From: JAFGED01 sp964551295
Lineage (GTDB): Bacteria; Chloroflexota; Anaerolineae; B4-G1
Direction: 5' to 3'
DNA: 5,341 nt
Assembly: GCA_964551295.1 (NCBI GenBank)
Contig: CAZKDJ010000258.1
Coordinates: 1 to 5,341 of the forward strand
Below the pieces are notes generated by a model, which saw only the letters and a list, made by a program, of their open reading frames with translations, was not told the origin of the DNA and did no database searches. Below, piece after piece: positions 1 to 5,341 of this stretch; the stretch's first letter is position 1, and every line of letters begins with the position of its first letter. The translations under genes and the position numbers were made by a program.

Positions 1-554
1 ATCCCCTCGGCCTTGTAATCACCCGCGCCGCTGAGAACGACCGTCTGCTCGTCAACCCACCCCGATTCGATCTCGAGCGAGCCCGCGCCGCTGATATCCA
101 CGTTGAGGGAGTTAGCGTTCAGACCTGCCAGGGTTAGATCGCCGGCACCGCTCAAATCCACAGAGAACTGCTCTGCCCGCAAAGCAGCAGATTCAACCTT
201 CCCAGCACCGGTGAGCTCGATCGTATCCAACTCCTTCACCGTCAGATAGAAATTGACCTCTTCGCTGGGCTCCACGCCGTCTTCGACCGTGATGGTCAGC
301 ATCTTGCTATCGACGTTGGCATCAAAATACGAGATCAAGTTGTCATCGACCTCGATGCGCAGTTCCTCCGTGCTGCCAACCTCGATAAACAAATTGCCAA
401 AGCTGGCAAAAGTGACACCGGAGAAGCCGCGCACATCGACCTCCGACGTAACGATCCTCCCCGACCCCTTCTTGCCCCCTCCTAGTGCGCTGCAGGCCAG
501 AGCGCTGGCCGTCATAGCCAACACCAACAGTACAATCAGTCCTCTTTTCCTCAT
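1..554 (-). CDS. DUF2807 (GIN-domain) lipoprotein, C-terminus cut off by window edge
   Basis: Seen: an open frame on the minus strand from ATG 554-552 to the window edge (184 codons, no stop). It begins with a basic n-region (MRKRG), a hydrophobic stretch at residues 6-20 and Cys21 in the context SALAC, an imperfect but acceptable lipobox. The start is supported by AGGAGG at 566-561, 6 nt upstream. A Gly/Lys-rich linker (25-32) leads into beta-rich sequence. From about residue 110 it carries T/S-GAG motifs at 115-118, 135-138, 155-158 and 175-178, exactly 20 residues apart. Known of the family: DUF2807 'putative auto-transporter adhesin head, GIN domain' proteins have this opening (VRGFSGVTFASFGNLFIEVG) and a right-handed beta-solenoid of [ST]GAG-type turns; they are surface or envelope proteins of unknown biochemical role. 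Inferred: a lipid-anchored extracytoplasmic protein with its own promoter at 633-661. Family is fairly sure; function is unknown. Confidence 0.85.
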   Translation of the reverse strand, partial: MRKRGLIVLLVLAMTASALACSALGGGKKGSGRIVTSEVDVRGFSGVTFASFGNLFIEVGSTEELRIEVDDNLISYFDANVDSKMLTITVEDGVEPSEEVNFYLTVKELDTIELTGAGKVESAALRAEQFSVDLSGAGDLTLAGLNANSLNVDISGAGSLEIESGWVDEQTVVLSGAGDYKAEG

Positions 555-560
555 TTCGTG

Positions 561-566
561 CCTCCT
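561..566 (-). promoter_or_regulatory. Ribosome binding site of the DUF2807 lipoprotein
   Basis: On the minus strand AGGAGG lies 6 nt before ATG 554-552. It is a near-perfect Shine-Dalgarno and fixes the start of a gene whose far end is outside the window. Confidence 0.85.
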
Positions 567-582
567 TAAGATTGTTATTAGC

Positions 583-605
583 CCCCGGAGCTCACAAGTC
601 CGGGG
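583..605 (-). other. GC-rich hairpin in the leader of the DUF2807 gene
   Basis: Perfect 7-bp inverted repeat CCCCGGA / TCCGGGG around a 9-nt loop, inside the predicted ~70-nt leader of the lipoprotein mRNA and 16 nt before its Shine-Dalgarno. The bases after the stem on the minus strand (CTAATAACAATC) are not a T-tract, so it is not a canonical intrinsic terminator. It may stabilise the 5' end of the mRNA or modulate translation, or act as a weak end signal for read-through from the DUF1846 gene upstream. The structure is certain as an inverted repeat; the role is inferred. Confidence 0.5.
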
Positions 606-632
606 ATCACTCCACCTGACTCGTCTACCACA

Positions 633-661
633 ATTGTATATCCGCGCTGGCGAAAAGTCAA
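633..661 (-). promoter_or_regulatory. Predicted sigma-70-type promoter of the DUF2807 gene
   Basis: Minus-strand -35 TTGACT (661-656) and -10 TACAAT (638-633), each 5/6 to consensus, with exactly 17 nt between. Start of transcription would be near 626, giving a leader of about 70 nt. The -35 begins 6 nt after the DUF1846 stop codon, so the lipoprotein gene has an independent promoter despite the same orientation. The -10 overlaps a short palindrome ACAATTGT (631-638 reads the same on both strands from 631 to 638 apart from its edge), which is too short to call an operator. Confidence 0.65.
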
Positions 662-666
662 AACCG

Positions 667-2175
667 CTACCTGACAAATAGAAACTTGGTTGCAAAATCG
701 GGATCGCTGGTAAGGTTCACACCCAGCTTTCTCAGACCCGCCGCATCACCAGGAGTGGGAATATGGGTCGTATGAACCTCACAACCGTTCAAGTCCTTGA
801 GCTTTTCGACGGCCACTTGAGCGGCAGGATTCATCGCCGCGCTGATGCTGAGCGCAATCAGCGTTTCGCCCAAGTCAAGGCTCACCACCTTGGCATTGAG
901 GACGTCCTTATTGAGGTAGCTTAAGGACCCTATGACATTGGGCGGCAACAGGTGGATGTTGTCTGGAATTCCGGCCAAATGCTTGGTCGCATTGAGAATC
1001 AGGCTCGACGCCGCATGCATGAGGGAAGAACTCTTGCCTGTGATAATCGCACCATCCTTCAACTCGATAGCCGCGCCACACGAAACACCATCGCACTCCT
1101 TGCCCTGCCTCTGAGCCTCCAAGGCGGCCTGTCTGGCAGGCTCGACCACGCGCCTCTCCTCAGCCTTGACGCCCAAATCCTCCAGCAAAAGCTCCAAGCG
1201 CTGTACCGTTTCCCTGTCGGTCAAACCCATCGCGTATTCACACGCATAACGAAAGTATCGACGGATGACCTCCTGGACCGCCGCCTCTCGCACGACTTGA
1301 TCGTCGACGATGCCAAACCTGGCCCGATTTACCCCCATATCGGTCGGCGACCTGTAAAACGAAGATTCTCCCGTGATTCGCTCAATGATTCTCTTCAGCA
1401 GAGGAAAAGCCTCGATATCTCGGTTGTAGTTTACGGTACTCTCATTGTACGCCTCCAAGTGAAAATGGTCGATCATATTAACGTCACGAAGATCGGCCGT
1501 CGCAGCTTCGTAGGCCACGTTGACAGGGTGGTTCAGCGGCAAGTTCCAAATCGGAAAGGTCTCAAACTTGGCATAGCCGGCATTGACTCCCCGCTTGTGC
1601 TCGTGATATAGCTGGGAGAGACACGTGGCCAGCTTACCGCTGCCAGGACCAGGGCCGGTCACGACGACAATGGGGTGCTCCGTCTCTATGTAACTATTCG
1701 CTCCATATCCTTCGTCGCTCACGATCGTGTCGATATCCGTGGGGTATCCCTTGGTAAACCTGTGCGTATAGACCCTGATTCCCCGCCGCTCCAGGCGATT
1801 CTTGAACGCCGTCGCCGCCGGCTGGCCTTCATAGCGAGTGATCACCACCGCCGTCACGTCGACGCCCCACCCAGCCAGGTCATCGATCGTCTTTAACGCA
1901 TCCGAGTCGTAGGTGATGCCGAAATCGGCCCGCACCTTTTTCCGCTCGATATCCCCAGCATAGATGCACAGGACCACGTCGGCCTCACCCTTGAGCTGTT
2001 GCAGCAGCTTCATCTTCACGTTGGGATCAAAGCCCAGCAAGACCCGAGACGCATGATAATCGAACAGCAGTTTACCGCCAAATTCAAGATACAGCTTGCT
2101 AAAACGTTTTACCCTTTCGAGAATAGCGGAGGTCTGTTCCGTCAAGTATTTCTCATTGTCAAAGCCTATCTCCAC
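667..2175 (-). CDS. DUF1846 / UPF0371 family protein
   Basis: Seen: 502 codons from GTG 2175-2173 to TAG 669-667, full length for the family (about 500 aa). Hallmarks, in this numbering: N-terminus MEIGFDNEKYL at 1-11; DVVLCIYAGDIERKK at about 67-81; phosphate-loop-like GPGPGSGK at 174-181 followed by LATCLSQLYHE; GYAKFETFPIWNLPL at about 200-214; NMIDHFHLEAYNEST near 233-247; a SPTDMGVN block near 276-283; and a C-terminal GKSSSLMHAASSLILNA region. Known: these match the conserved blocks of DUF1846 (UPF0371), a cytoplasmic multi-domain family with solved structures but no agreed enzymatic role. The motif suggests nucleotide or phosphate binding, which is inference. Start choice: TTG 2178 is also in frame, but GTG 2175 sits 7 nt after GGAGG and gives the family's usual MxIGFDNEKYL start. 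A likely own promoter lies at 2202-2230. No truncation is visible. Confidence 0.93.
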   Translation of the reverse strand: MEIGFDNEKYLTEQTSAILERVKRFSKLYLEFGGKLLFDYHASRVLLGFDPNVKMKLLQQLKGEADVVLCIYAGDIERKKVRADFGITYDSDALKTIDDLAGWGVDVTAVVITRYEGQPAATAFKNRLERRGIRVYTHRFTKGYPTDIDTIVSDEGYGANSYIETEHPIVVVTGPGPGSGKLATCLSQLYHEHKRGVNAGYAKFETFPIWNLPLNHPVNVAYEAATADLRDVNMIDHFHLEAYNESTVNYNRDIEAFPLLKRIIERITGESSFYRSPTDMGVNRARFGIVDDQVVREAAVQEVIRRYFRYACEYAMGLTDRETVQRLELLLEDLGVKAEERRVVEPARQAALEAQRQGKECDGVSCGAAIELKDGAIITGKSSSLMHAASSLILNATKHLAGIPDNIHLLPPNVIGSLSYLNKDVLNAKVVSLDLGETLIALSISAAMNPAAQVAVEKLKDLNGCEVHTTHIPTPGDAAGLRKLGVNLTSDPDFATKFLFVR

Positions 2176-2182
2176 CAACCAT

Positions 2183-2187
2183 CCTCC
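2183..2187 (-). promoter_or_regulatory. Ribosome binding site that decides the DUF1846 start
   Basis: GGAGG on the minus strand. It lies 4 nt before the in-frame TTG 2178 and 7 nt before the in-frame GTG 2175, so spacing favours GTG. An ATG at 2182-2180 is in another frame and soon hits a stop, so it is not the start. Confidence 0.7.
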
Positions 2188-2201
2188 AAATCAAATTCGA
2201 C

Positions 2202-2230
2202 ACCTTATCACGCTAAATGTCCCACCTCAA
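2202..2230 (-). promoter_or_regulatory. Possible promoter of the DUF1846 gene
   Basis: Minus-strand -35 TTGAGG (2230-2225, 4/6) and weak -10 TAAGGT (2207-2202, 3/6) with a 17-nt spacer and a TGn extension directly before the -10. Transcription would start near 2195, about 20 nt before the GTG. The gap from the upstream gene is only about 90 bp, so co-transcription with 2266-3174 remains possible. Confidence 0.35.
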
Positions 2231-2265
2231 CATTGCGCAGGCCGGTTCTTTGAGCACCCCCGCCA

Positions 2266-3174
2266 TCATTCATGGGGAGGGCAGGAGCCGGCATACCCAG
2301 GACGTATCTGCCACCACCCGTTGCACGAGCGCGGATCCTGAAACGCGCCGGTGTCCGCAATCGCCACCACAACCTCAGTGCCCCGCGCCGTGCCGAACGG
2401 TTTTCCGGCAGGCAAGTTGGGCAGATTATACGAAGCATTAGGATACTGATAGCGCGGCCCGGCGGGACCGTCAAGCGTGTTGTACAACGCCAAAAGATTG
2501 GGATCAGTACAGATATTGTCCACGTGCACAGTATAGCCCGGCGGCGCAGAGCTATCATCGCGCGTATACCGCAGCACGATTGAGTCCTCGTCGGCAAAGA
2601 GAACCAAGACTTCCATCTCTGGACTGCCGCCTATATTATAGCCGGATTCCGGAACGTGCAAAGCCTCTCCCGGCGTCGTCTGCAACCCAAGAGCCGTAGC
2701 AGGATAATCCGTGATTGGATCCCCTCGGGTGCCGGGTTCAGGGGAAGGTGCCCAGTTCCAGTTATGCACGCAATAAAAACCAACCAGCGGCGGCACGCGA
2801 TGCGGTTGAAATAGTGTCGCAAACTGCGGCGGTTGTGGATCCTCTGTGCCGTAGGCCACCAGCTCCCGCAGCGGAGGATCCGTAGGACTGTAGCCACGCA
2901 ACGCCAGGTTCTTGTCGGCATGCAGATGAGCAGGGCGGACGGGATCATCCGTGTCTTTCTGAAAAGCGGTGCCATAAGCGTAGGAATTGCCAGAGGTCAC
3001 GGGGCACGTATACTGCTGTCTAAGCACGAGGGGCAAATGGACAAAAGCGGTTGGTGTGAAATCGGCAGGCACGCCAGGAGGGCCCTCTGCATTCATCACA
3101 GAAAGCGCCAGGAGTGCACAAACGGCCAACACAGATACCAAACCCAACGAACATTGTATAACTGTCCTCAACAC
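2266..3174 (-). CDS. Exported protein of unknown function with Chloroflexota-type LPLVLR segment
   Basis: Seen: 302 codons from GTG 3174-3172 to TGA 2268-2266. Residues 9-27 form a hydrophobic signal segment with possible cleavage after MNA (29). A linker rich in Pro/Thr leads to HLPLVLRQ (46-53), then a Pro/Asp-rich body with five cysteines after the signal (57, 135, 222, 284, 298), and a C-terminal block YTRDDSSAPPGYTVHVDN (203-220), CTDPNLLALYN (222-232) and ADTGAFQDPRSCNGWW (273-288). Known: LPLVLR-like segments directly after the signal region recur in secreted Chloroflexota proteins. The C-terminal block resembles one I associate with uncharacterised Chloroflexota proteins; I cannot name a domain and see no catalytic motif. 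Start: GTG 3174 is 4 nt and TTG 3171 is 7 nt after GAGG (3182-3179), so the true start may be one codon later. It runs divergently from the dehydratase operon. Disulfide bonds are plausible but inferred. Confidence 0.82.
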   Translation of the reverse strand: MLRTVIQCSLGLVSVLAVCALLALSVMNAEGPPGVPADFTPTAFVHLPLVLRQQYTCPVTSGNSYAYGTAFQKDTDDPVRPAHLHADKNLALRGYSPTDPPLRELVAYGTEDPQPPQFATLFQPHRVPPLVGFYCVHNWNWAPSPEPGTRGDPITDYPATALGLQTTPGEALHVPESGYNIGGSPEMEVLVLFADEDSIVLRYTRDDSSAPPGYTVHVDNICTDPNLLALYNTLDGPAGPRYQYPNASYNLPNLPAGKPFGTARGTEVVVAIADTGAFQDPRSCNGWWQIRPGYAGSCPPHE

Positions 3175-3209
3175 GCTACCTCAACCATACCCAAGATTAA
3201 AACACCTAT

Positions 3210-3238
3210 AGCATACATCAAGCGATACCCTTTTTCAA
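3210..3238 (-). promoter_or_regulatory. Predicted promoter of the exported-protein gene
   Basis: Minus-strand -35 TTGAAA (3238-3233, 5/6) and -10 TATGCT (3215-3210, 4/6 with the key T-A-T and final T), spacer 17 nt. Transcription would start near 3203, giving a leader of about 29 nt that contains the GAGG ribosome site. A short dyad CCCTT-4-AAGGG (3228-3241) covers the -35. Confidence 0.5.
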
Positions 3239-3294
3239 GGGACTTTAGTGCGATATGACCACGTACGAAAGCCTCAATTCGCCATCCACCTCTT

Positions 3295-3312
3295 GCTTGC
3301 CAGCCCGCAAGC
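3295..3312. promoter_or_regulatory. Operator-like dyad over the leuC -35 box
   Basis: Perfect inverted repeat GCTTGC - 6 nt - GCAAGC. It covers the -35 hexamer TTGCCA (3297-3302) and the first part of the spacer of the promoter described at 3297-3325. A bound repressor there would block RNA polymerase. The symmetry is seen directly; regulation is inferred and no regulator gene is in the window. Confidence 0.4.
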
Positions 3313-3325
3313 CATAGGGTACAAT
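3297..3325 (+). promoter_or_regulatory. Predicted promoter of the leuC-leuD operon, leaderless start
   Basis: -35 TTGCCA (3297-3302) and -10 TACAAT (3320-3325), each 5/6 to consensus, spacer exactly 17 nt. The ATG of the large-subunit gene begins at 3336, only 10 nt after the -10, so transcription starting at about 3332-3333 would leave 3-4 nt of leader. No Shine-Dalgarno exists before that ATG, which agrees with a leaderless mRNA. Confidence 0.65.
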
Positions 3326-3335
3326 ACGCGCCACG

Positions 3336-4601
3336 ATGGGCCAAACCTTTGCCGAAAAGATCCTGGCGCAAAAGGCCGGGTTGGATCGCGTCGTGCCGGG
3401 GCAGATCGTCGAGATCACACCTGACGTAGCGCTGAGCCACGACAACACCGCCGCGATCGCGGACATCTTTTACCAGATCGGCGTGGCGCGCGTGGCGCGG
3501 CCCGACATCCACGTGGTGGTGCTCGACCACGCCTGTCCGGCCCCCACGACGACGCACGCGCAGAACCACAAAAGCACCCGCCAGTTCGTGGTGGAGCAAT
3601 CCATCGTCCACTTCTACGACGTGGGCCGGGGCGTCTGCCACCAGGTGCTGGCGGAGGAGGGCTTTGCGCTGCCGGGCACACTCATCGTCGGCGCCGACTC
3701 GCACACGACCACCGCCGGGGCGTTCGGCGCCTTTGCCGCAGGCATTGGCCGCAGCGAGATGGCGGCGATCATGGCCACGGCCCGCATCTGGCTGCGCGTG
3801 CCGGAGAGCCTCAAGATCGTCGTCCACGGACAACTGCGCGATGGCGTCACGTCCAAGGATATGGCGCTGCACGTCATCAGCGACCTGAGAGCCGACGGCG
3901 GGCTCTACCAATCGGTCGAGTGGCACGGCGAAGGCGTCGAAGCGCTGGATATGGAGGCCCGTATGGTCATCCCCAACCTGATGGCCGAGATGGGGGCCAA
4001 AAATGCCTACATCCCGCCCGACGATGTGACCCTCGCCTGGCTGGAGAAGCGGGCGCGAAAGCCGTACGACCCGATCTATCCCGACGCTGACAGATGCGAA
4101 GTATCCGCCTACGCGCGCGTGGCCGAATACGACGCGGCGGAGATCGAGCCGGTGGTAGCCAAGCCCCACACGGTGGATAACGTCGCGCCGGTGCGGGATG
4201 TAGCCGGTACGCGCATCGACCAGGCGTTCCTGGGCACCTGCACCAACGGGCGGCTCTCCGACCTGTCTATGGCTGCACGCGTGCTGGAAGGACGCACGGT
4301 CGCGCCAGGCGTGCGATTGATCGTCATCCCGGCCTCTTCGGAGGTCTACCTGGCGGCGCTGGACGCGGGCTACCTGCGCACCCTTGCCGAGGCAGGTGCA
4401 ATGATCGAAAGCCCCGGCTGCGGCCCGTGCATGGGCAACCACCTGGGCATCCCCGCCGAAGGGGAGGTCACGATCAGCACGGCTAACCGCAACTTTCGCG
4501 GGCGCATGGGGACGCAGGAGAGCGAGATCTATTTGGCCAGCCCGCTGGTGGTGGCAGCAAGCGCGGTGGCGGGCGAGATTGTGCATCCGGATGATTTGTA
4601 G
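3336..4601 (+). CDS. leuC: 3-isopropylmalate dehydratase / homoaconitase-family large subunit
   Basis: Seen: 421 codons, ATG to TAG, the length of the short LeuC/HacA type rather than the ~470-aa enterobacterial LeuC. The 4Fe-4S cluster ligands are expected at Cys302 (GTCTNGR) and Cys362/Cys365 (CGPCMGNHLG). Other aconitase-superfamily blocks are SHDNTAA (34-40), DH at 64-65, RGVCHQ (98-103), GADSHTTT (119-126), and GAFAAGIGRSEM (131-142). Known: with the small subunit this family dehydrates and rehydrates 2- or 3-hydroxy diacids in the cytoplasm; isopropylmalate isomerisation in leucine synthesis is the default, homoaconitate or dimethylmalate dehydration are alternatives. The family-typical N-terminus MGQTFAEKILAQKAG supports the ATG, and the next Met is not until residue 142. 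First gene of the operon; the small subunit follows after 60 bp. Family very sure; the exact substrate is not fixed by sequence. Confidence 0.93.
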   Translation: MGQTFAEKILAQKAGLDRVVPGQIVEITPDVALSHDNTAAIADIFYQIGVARVARPDIHVVVLDHACPAPTTTHAQNHKSTRQFVVEQSIVHFYDVGRGVCHQVLAEEGFALPGTLIVGADSHTTTAGAFGAFAAGIGRSEMAAIMATARIWLRVPESLKIVVHGQLRDGVTSKDMALHVISDLRADGGLYQSVEWHGEGVEALDMEARMVIPNLMAEMGAKNAYIPPDDVTLAWLEKRARKPYDPIYPDADRCEVSAYARVAEYDAAEIEPVVAKPHTVDNVAPVRDVAGTRIDQAFLGTCTNGRLSDLSMAARVLEGRTVAPGVRLIVIPASSEVYLAALDAGYLRTLAEAGAMIESPGCGPCMGNHLGIPAEGEVTISTANRNFRGRMGTQESEIYLASPLVVAASAVAGEIVHPDDL

Positions 4602-4602
4602 G

Positions 4603-4647
4603 TTACGTTTTACGGGCGGCGTAAAACGTAAAGCGTAAAACGTAAAA
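4603..4647. repeat. Heptamer repeat array with 12-bp inverted repeat between leuC and leuD
   Basis: Four contiguous 7-bp units CGTAAAA, CGTAAAG, CGTAAAA, CGTAAAA fill 4620-4647. The sequence just before them, TTACGTTTTACG (4603-4614), is the exact reverse complement of CGTAAAACGTAA (4620-4631), so a perfect 12-bp stem with a 5-nt GGCGG loop can form; 4634-4645 repeats the same right arm and could pair instead. The array fills most of the 60-nt gap and ends 2 nt before the leuD Shine-Dalgarno. There is no T-tract after the stem. It may be a member of a dispersed repeat family or an RNA element that sets the subunit ratio; both are inference. Confidence 0.8.
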
Positions 4648-4649
4648 AC

Positions 4650-4653
4650 GAGG
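4650..4653 (+). promoter_or_regulatory. Ribosome binding site of leuD
   Basis: GAGG lies 8 nt before GTG 4662-4664 and supports that non-ATG start. It sits immediately downstream of the heptamer array, so folding of the array could change its accessibility. Confidence 0.6.
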
Positions 4654-4661
4654 TTCTAAAC

Positions 4662-5165
4662 GTGACCATCACTGGCCAAGTCTGGAAATACGGCGACGAC
4701 GTCAACACCGACGTGATCTTTCCCGGCAAGTACACGTACACCGTGACCGATCCGGCGGAGATGGGCGAGCACGCGCTGGAGGATCTCGATCCCGCGTTCC
4801 ACTCCGGCGCGCAGCCGGGCGACGTGATCGTGGCGGGCAAGAACTTTGGCTGCGGCAGCTCGCGCGAGCAGGCGGCAACCTGCCTGGTGGCCAAGGGCGT
4901 CGGAGCGGTCATCGCCACGTCCTTCGGTCGCATCTTTTACCGCAACGCGATCAACAACGCCCTGCCCGTCATCGTCTGCCCCGAGGCGGCACAGGCGCTG
5001 GAGCGCGGCGACGAGGTGGAGGTAGACCTGGAAACAGGCGAGATCCACACAGTCAAAGGCACGTTCACTTTCCCGCCGCTGCCGGAGGCGGTGATGGCTA
5101 TCTTTGACGCCGGCGGGTTGATTCCCTACGTCCGCCGCCAACTGGGCCTTGAGGCCAAGGCGTAG
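4662..5165 (+). CDS. leuD: 3-isopropylmalate dehydratase / homoaconitase-family small subunit
   Basis: Seen: 167 codons from GTG to TAG, the usual length of the short LeuD/HacB type (about 160-170 aa). It contains GQVWKYGDDVNTDVIFPGKY (5-24), the substrate-loop region YTYTVT (24-29) followed by DPAEM, the signature GKNFGCGSSREQA (59-71), SFGRIFYRNAINN (87-99) and a C-terminal GGLIPYVRRQLG (151-162). Known: this swivelling domain completes the active site of the 4Fe-4S large subunit; GSSRE carries conserved substrate-contacting Ser/Arg residues, and the loop after PGKY decides the substrate side chain. Classical archaeal homoaconitase small subunits have YLRT at that loop; this one differs and appears one residue longer, so isopropylmalate is the default guess but not proven. 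It is the second gene of the operon, preceded by a heptamer repeat array and GAGG at 4650-4653. Confidence 0.92.
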   Translation: MTITGQVWKYGDDVNTDVIFPGKYTYTVTDPAEMGEHALEDLDPAFHSGAQPGDVIVAGKNFGCGSSREQAATCLVAKGVGAVIATSFGRIFYRNAINNALPVIVCPEAAQALERGDEVEVDLETGEIHTVKGTFTFPPLPEAVMAIFDAGGLIPYVRRQLGLEAKA

Positions 5166-5168
5166 CCT

Positions 5169-5341
<173 letters not shown>

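Noticed and set aside
583..605. The leader hairpin as the terminator of the DUF1846 gene
   Set aside because: No T-tract follows on the minus strand, and the stem lies downstream of the next gene's promoter, inside its leader.
253..681. 142-codon plus-strand frame
   Set aside because: It is antisense to the DUF2807 lipoprotein and its leader; Ser/Pro-rich translation with no motif, and the minus strand has a perfect ribosome site and a recognisable family.
952..1611. 219-codon plus-strand frame
   Set aside because: Shadow of the DUF1846 gene, whose family motifs run through the whole span on the minus strand.
2176..2265. Search for a terminator or small gene between the exported protein and DUF1846
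   Set aside because: Only a weak promoter and a ribosome site are visible; no stem with T-tract and no coding frame with a ribosome site.
2208..2597. 129-codon minus-strand frame overlapping the exported protein
   Set aside because: Different frame of the same strand, Arg-rich and without motif; the 302-codon frame has a signal peptide, ribosome site and promoter.
3255..3317. 20-codon plus-strand frame before leuC, as a leucine leader peptide
   Set aside because: It has only two Leu codons with no run, no ribosome site, and it lies upstream of and across the predicted promoter, so it would not be transcribed with leuC.
3168..4586. A 472-codon open frame antisense to leuC
   Set aside because: It lies opposite a gene with all expected cluster ligands and family motifs; its Arg/His/Val-rich translation resembles no protein I know, as expected from an antisense frame of GC-rich coding DNA.
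4603..4631. The 12-bp stem between leuC and leuD as an intrinsic terminator
   Set aside because: On the plus strand it is followed by A-rich sequence, not a T-tract, and the partner subunit gene lies immediately downstream.

Overview
The window most resembles a contig end from a Chloroflexota bacterium (Anaerolineae- or Caldilineae-like). This placement is an inference. It rests on a secreted protein carrying the 'LPLVLR' segment often seen in exported Chloroflexota proteins, on a GIN-domain (DUF2807) lipoprotein, and on a short (~420 aa) LeuC/homoaconitase-type dehydratase. No rRNA, tRNA, CRISPR array, insertion sequence or phage gene is visible.

Layout. The left 3.2 kb holds three minus-strand genes, read from right to left. 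They are an exported orphan protein (2266-3174), a DUF1846/UPF0371 protein with a GPGPGSGK phosphate-loop-like motif (667-2175), and a DUF2807 lipoprotein that leaves the window at position 1. Each has a plausible sigma-70-type promoter of its own, so they may be separate transcripts rather than one operon. The right 2 kb is a visibly more GC-rich plus-strand operon: large and small subunits of a 3-isopropylmalate dehydratase/homoaconitase-family enzyme (3336-4601 and 4662-5165), then the first 36 codons of a membrane-anchored protein starting 3 nt after the small subunit. The two gene blocks diverge from a 161-bp intergenic region (3175-3335) with a promoter in each direction.

How the genes work together. 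The two dehydratase subunits should form one 4Fe-4S enzyme that isomerises a 2- or 3-hydroxy diacid, most simply the leucine-pathway intermediate isopropylmalate. No leuA or leuB is in view and the small subunit's substrate loop (YTYTVT) is not the classical one, so the exact substrate is open. No functional link between the dehydratase and the three minus-strand genes can be seen.

Most notable regulatory details: the large-subunit gene has a near-consensus promoter whose -10 lies only 10 nt before the ATG and has no Shine-Dalgarno, so its mRNA is probably leaderless; a perfect 6-6-6 dyad covers that promoter's -35; and the large/small subunit gap contains a 7-bp tandem repeat array with a perfect 12-bp inverted repeat. 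The last 66 bases are almost pure C and are probably an assembly artefact. I did not find convincing evidence of a new multi-gene system.
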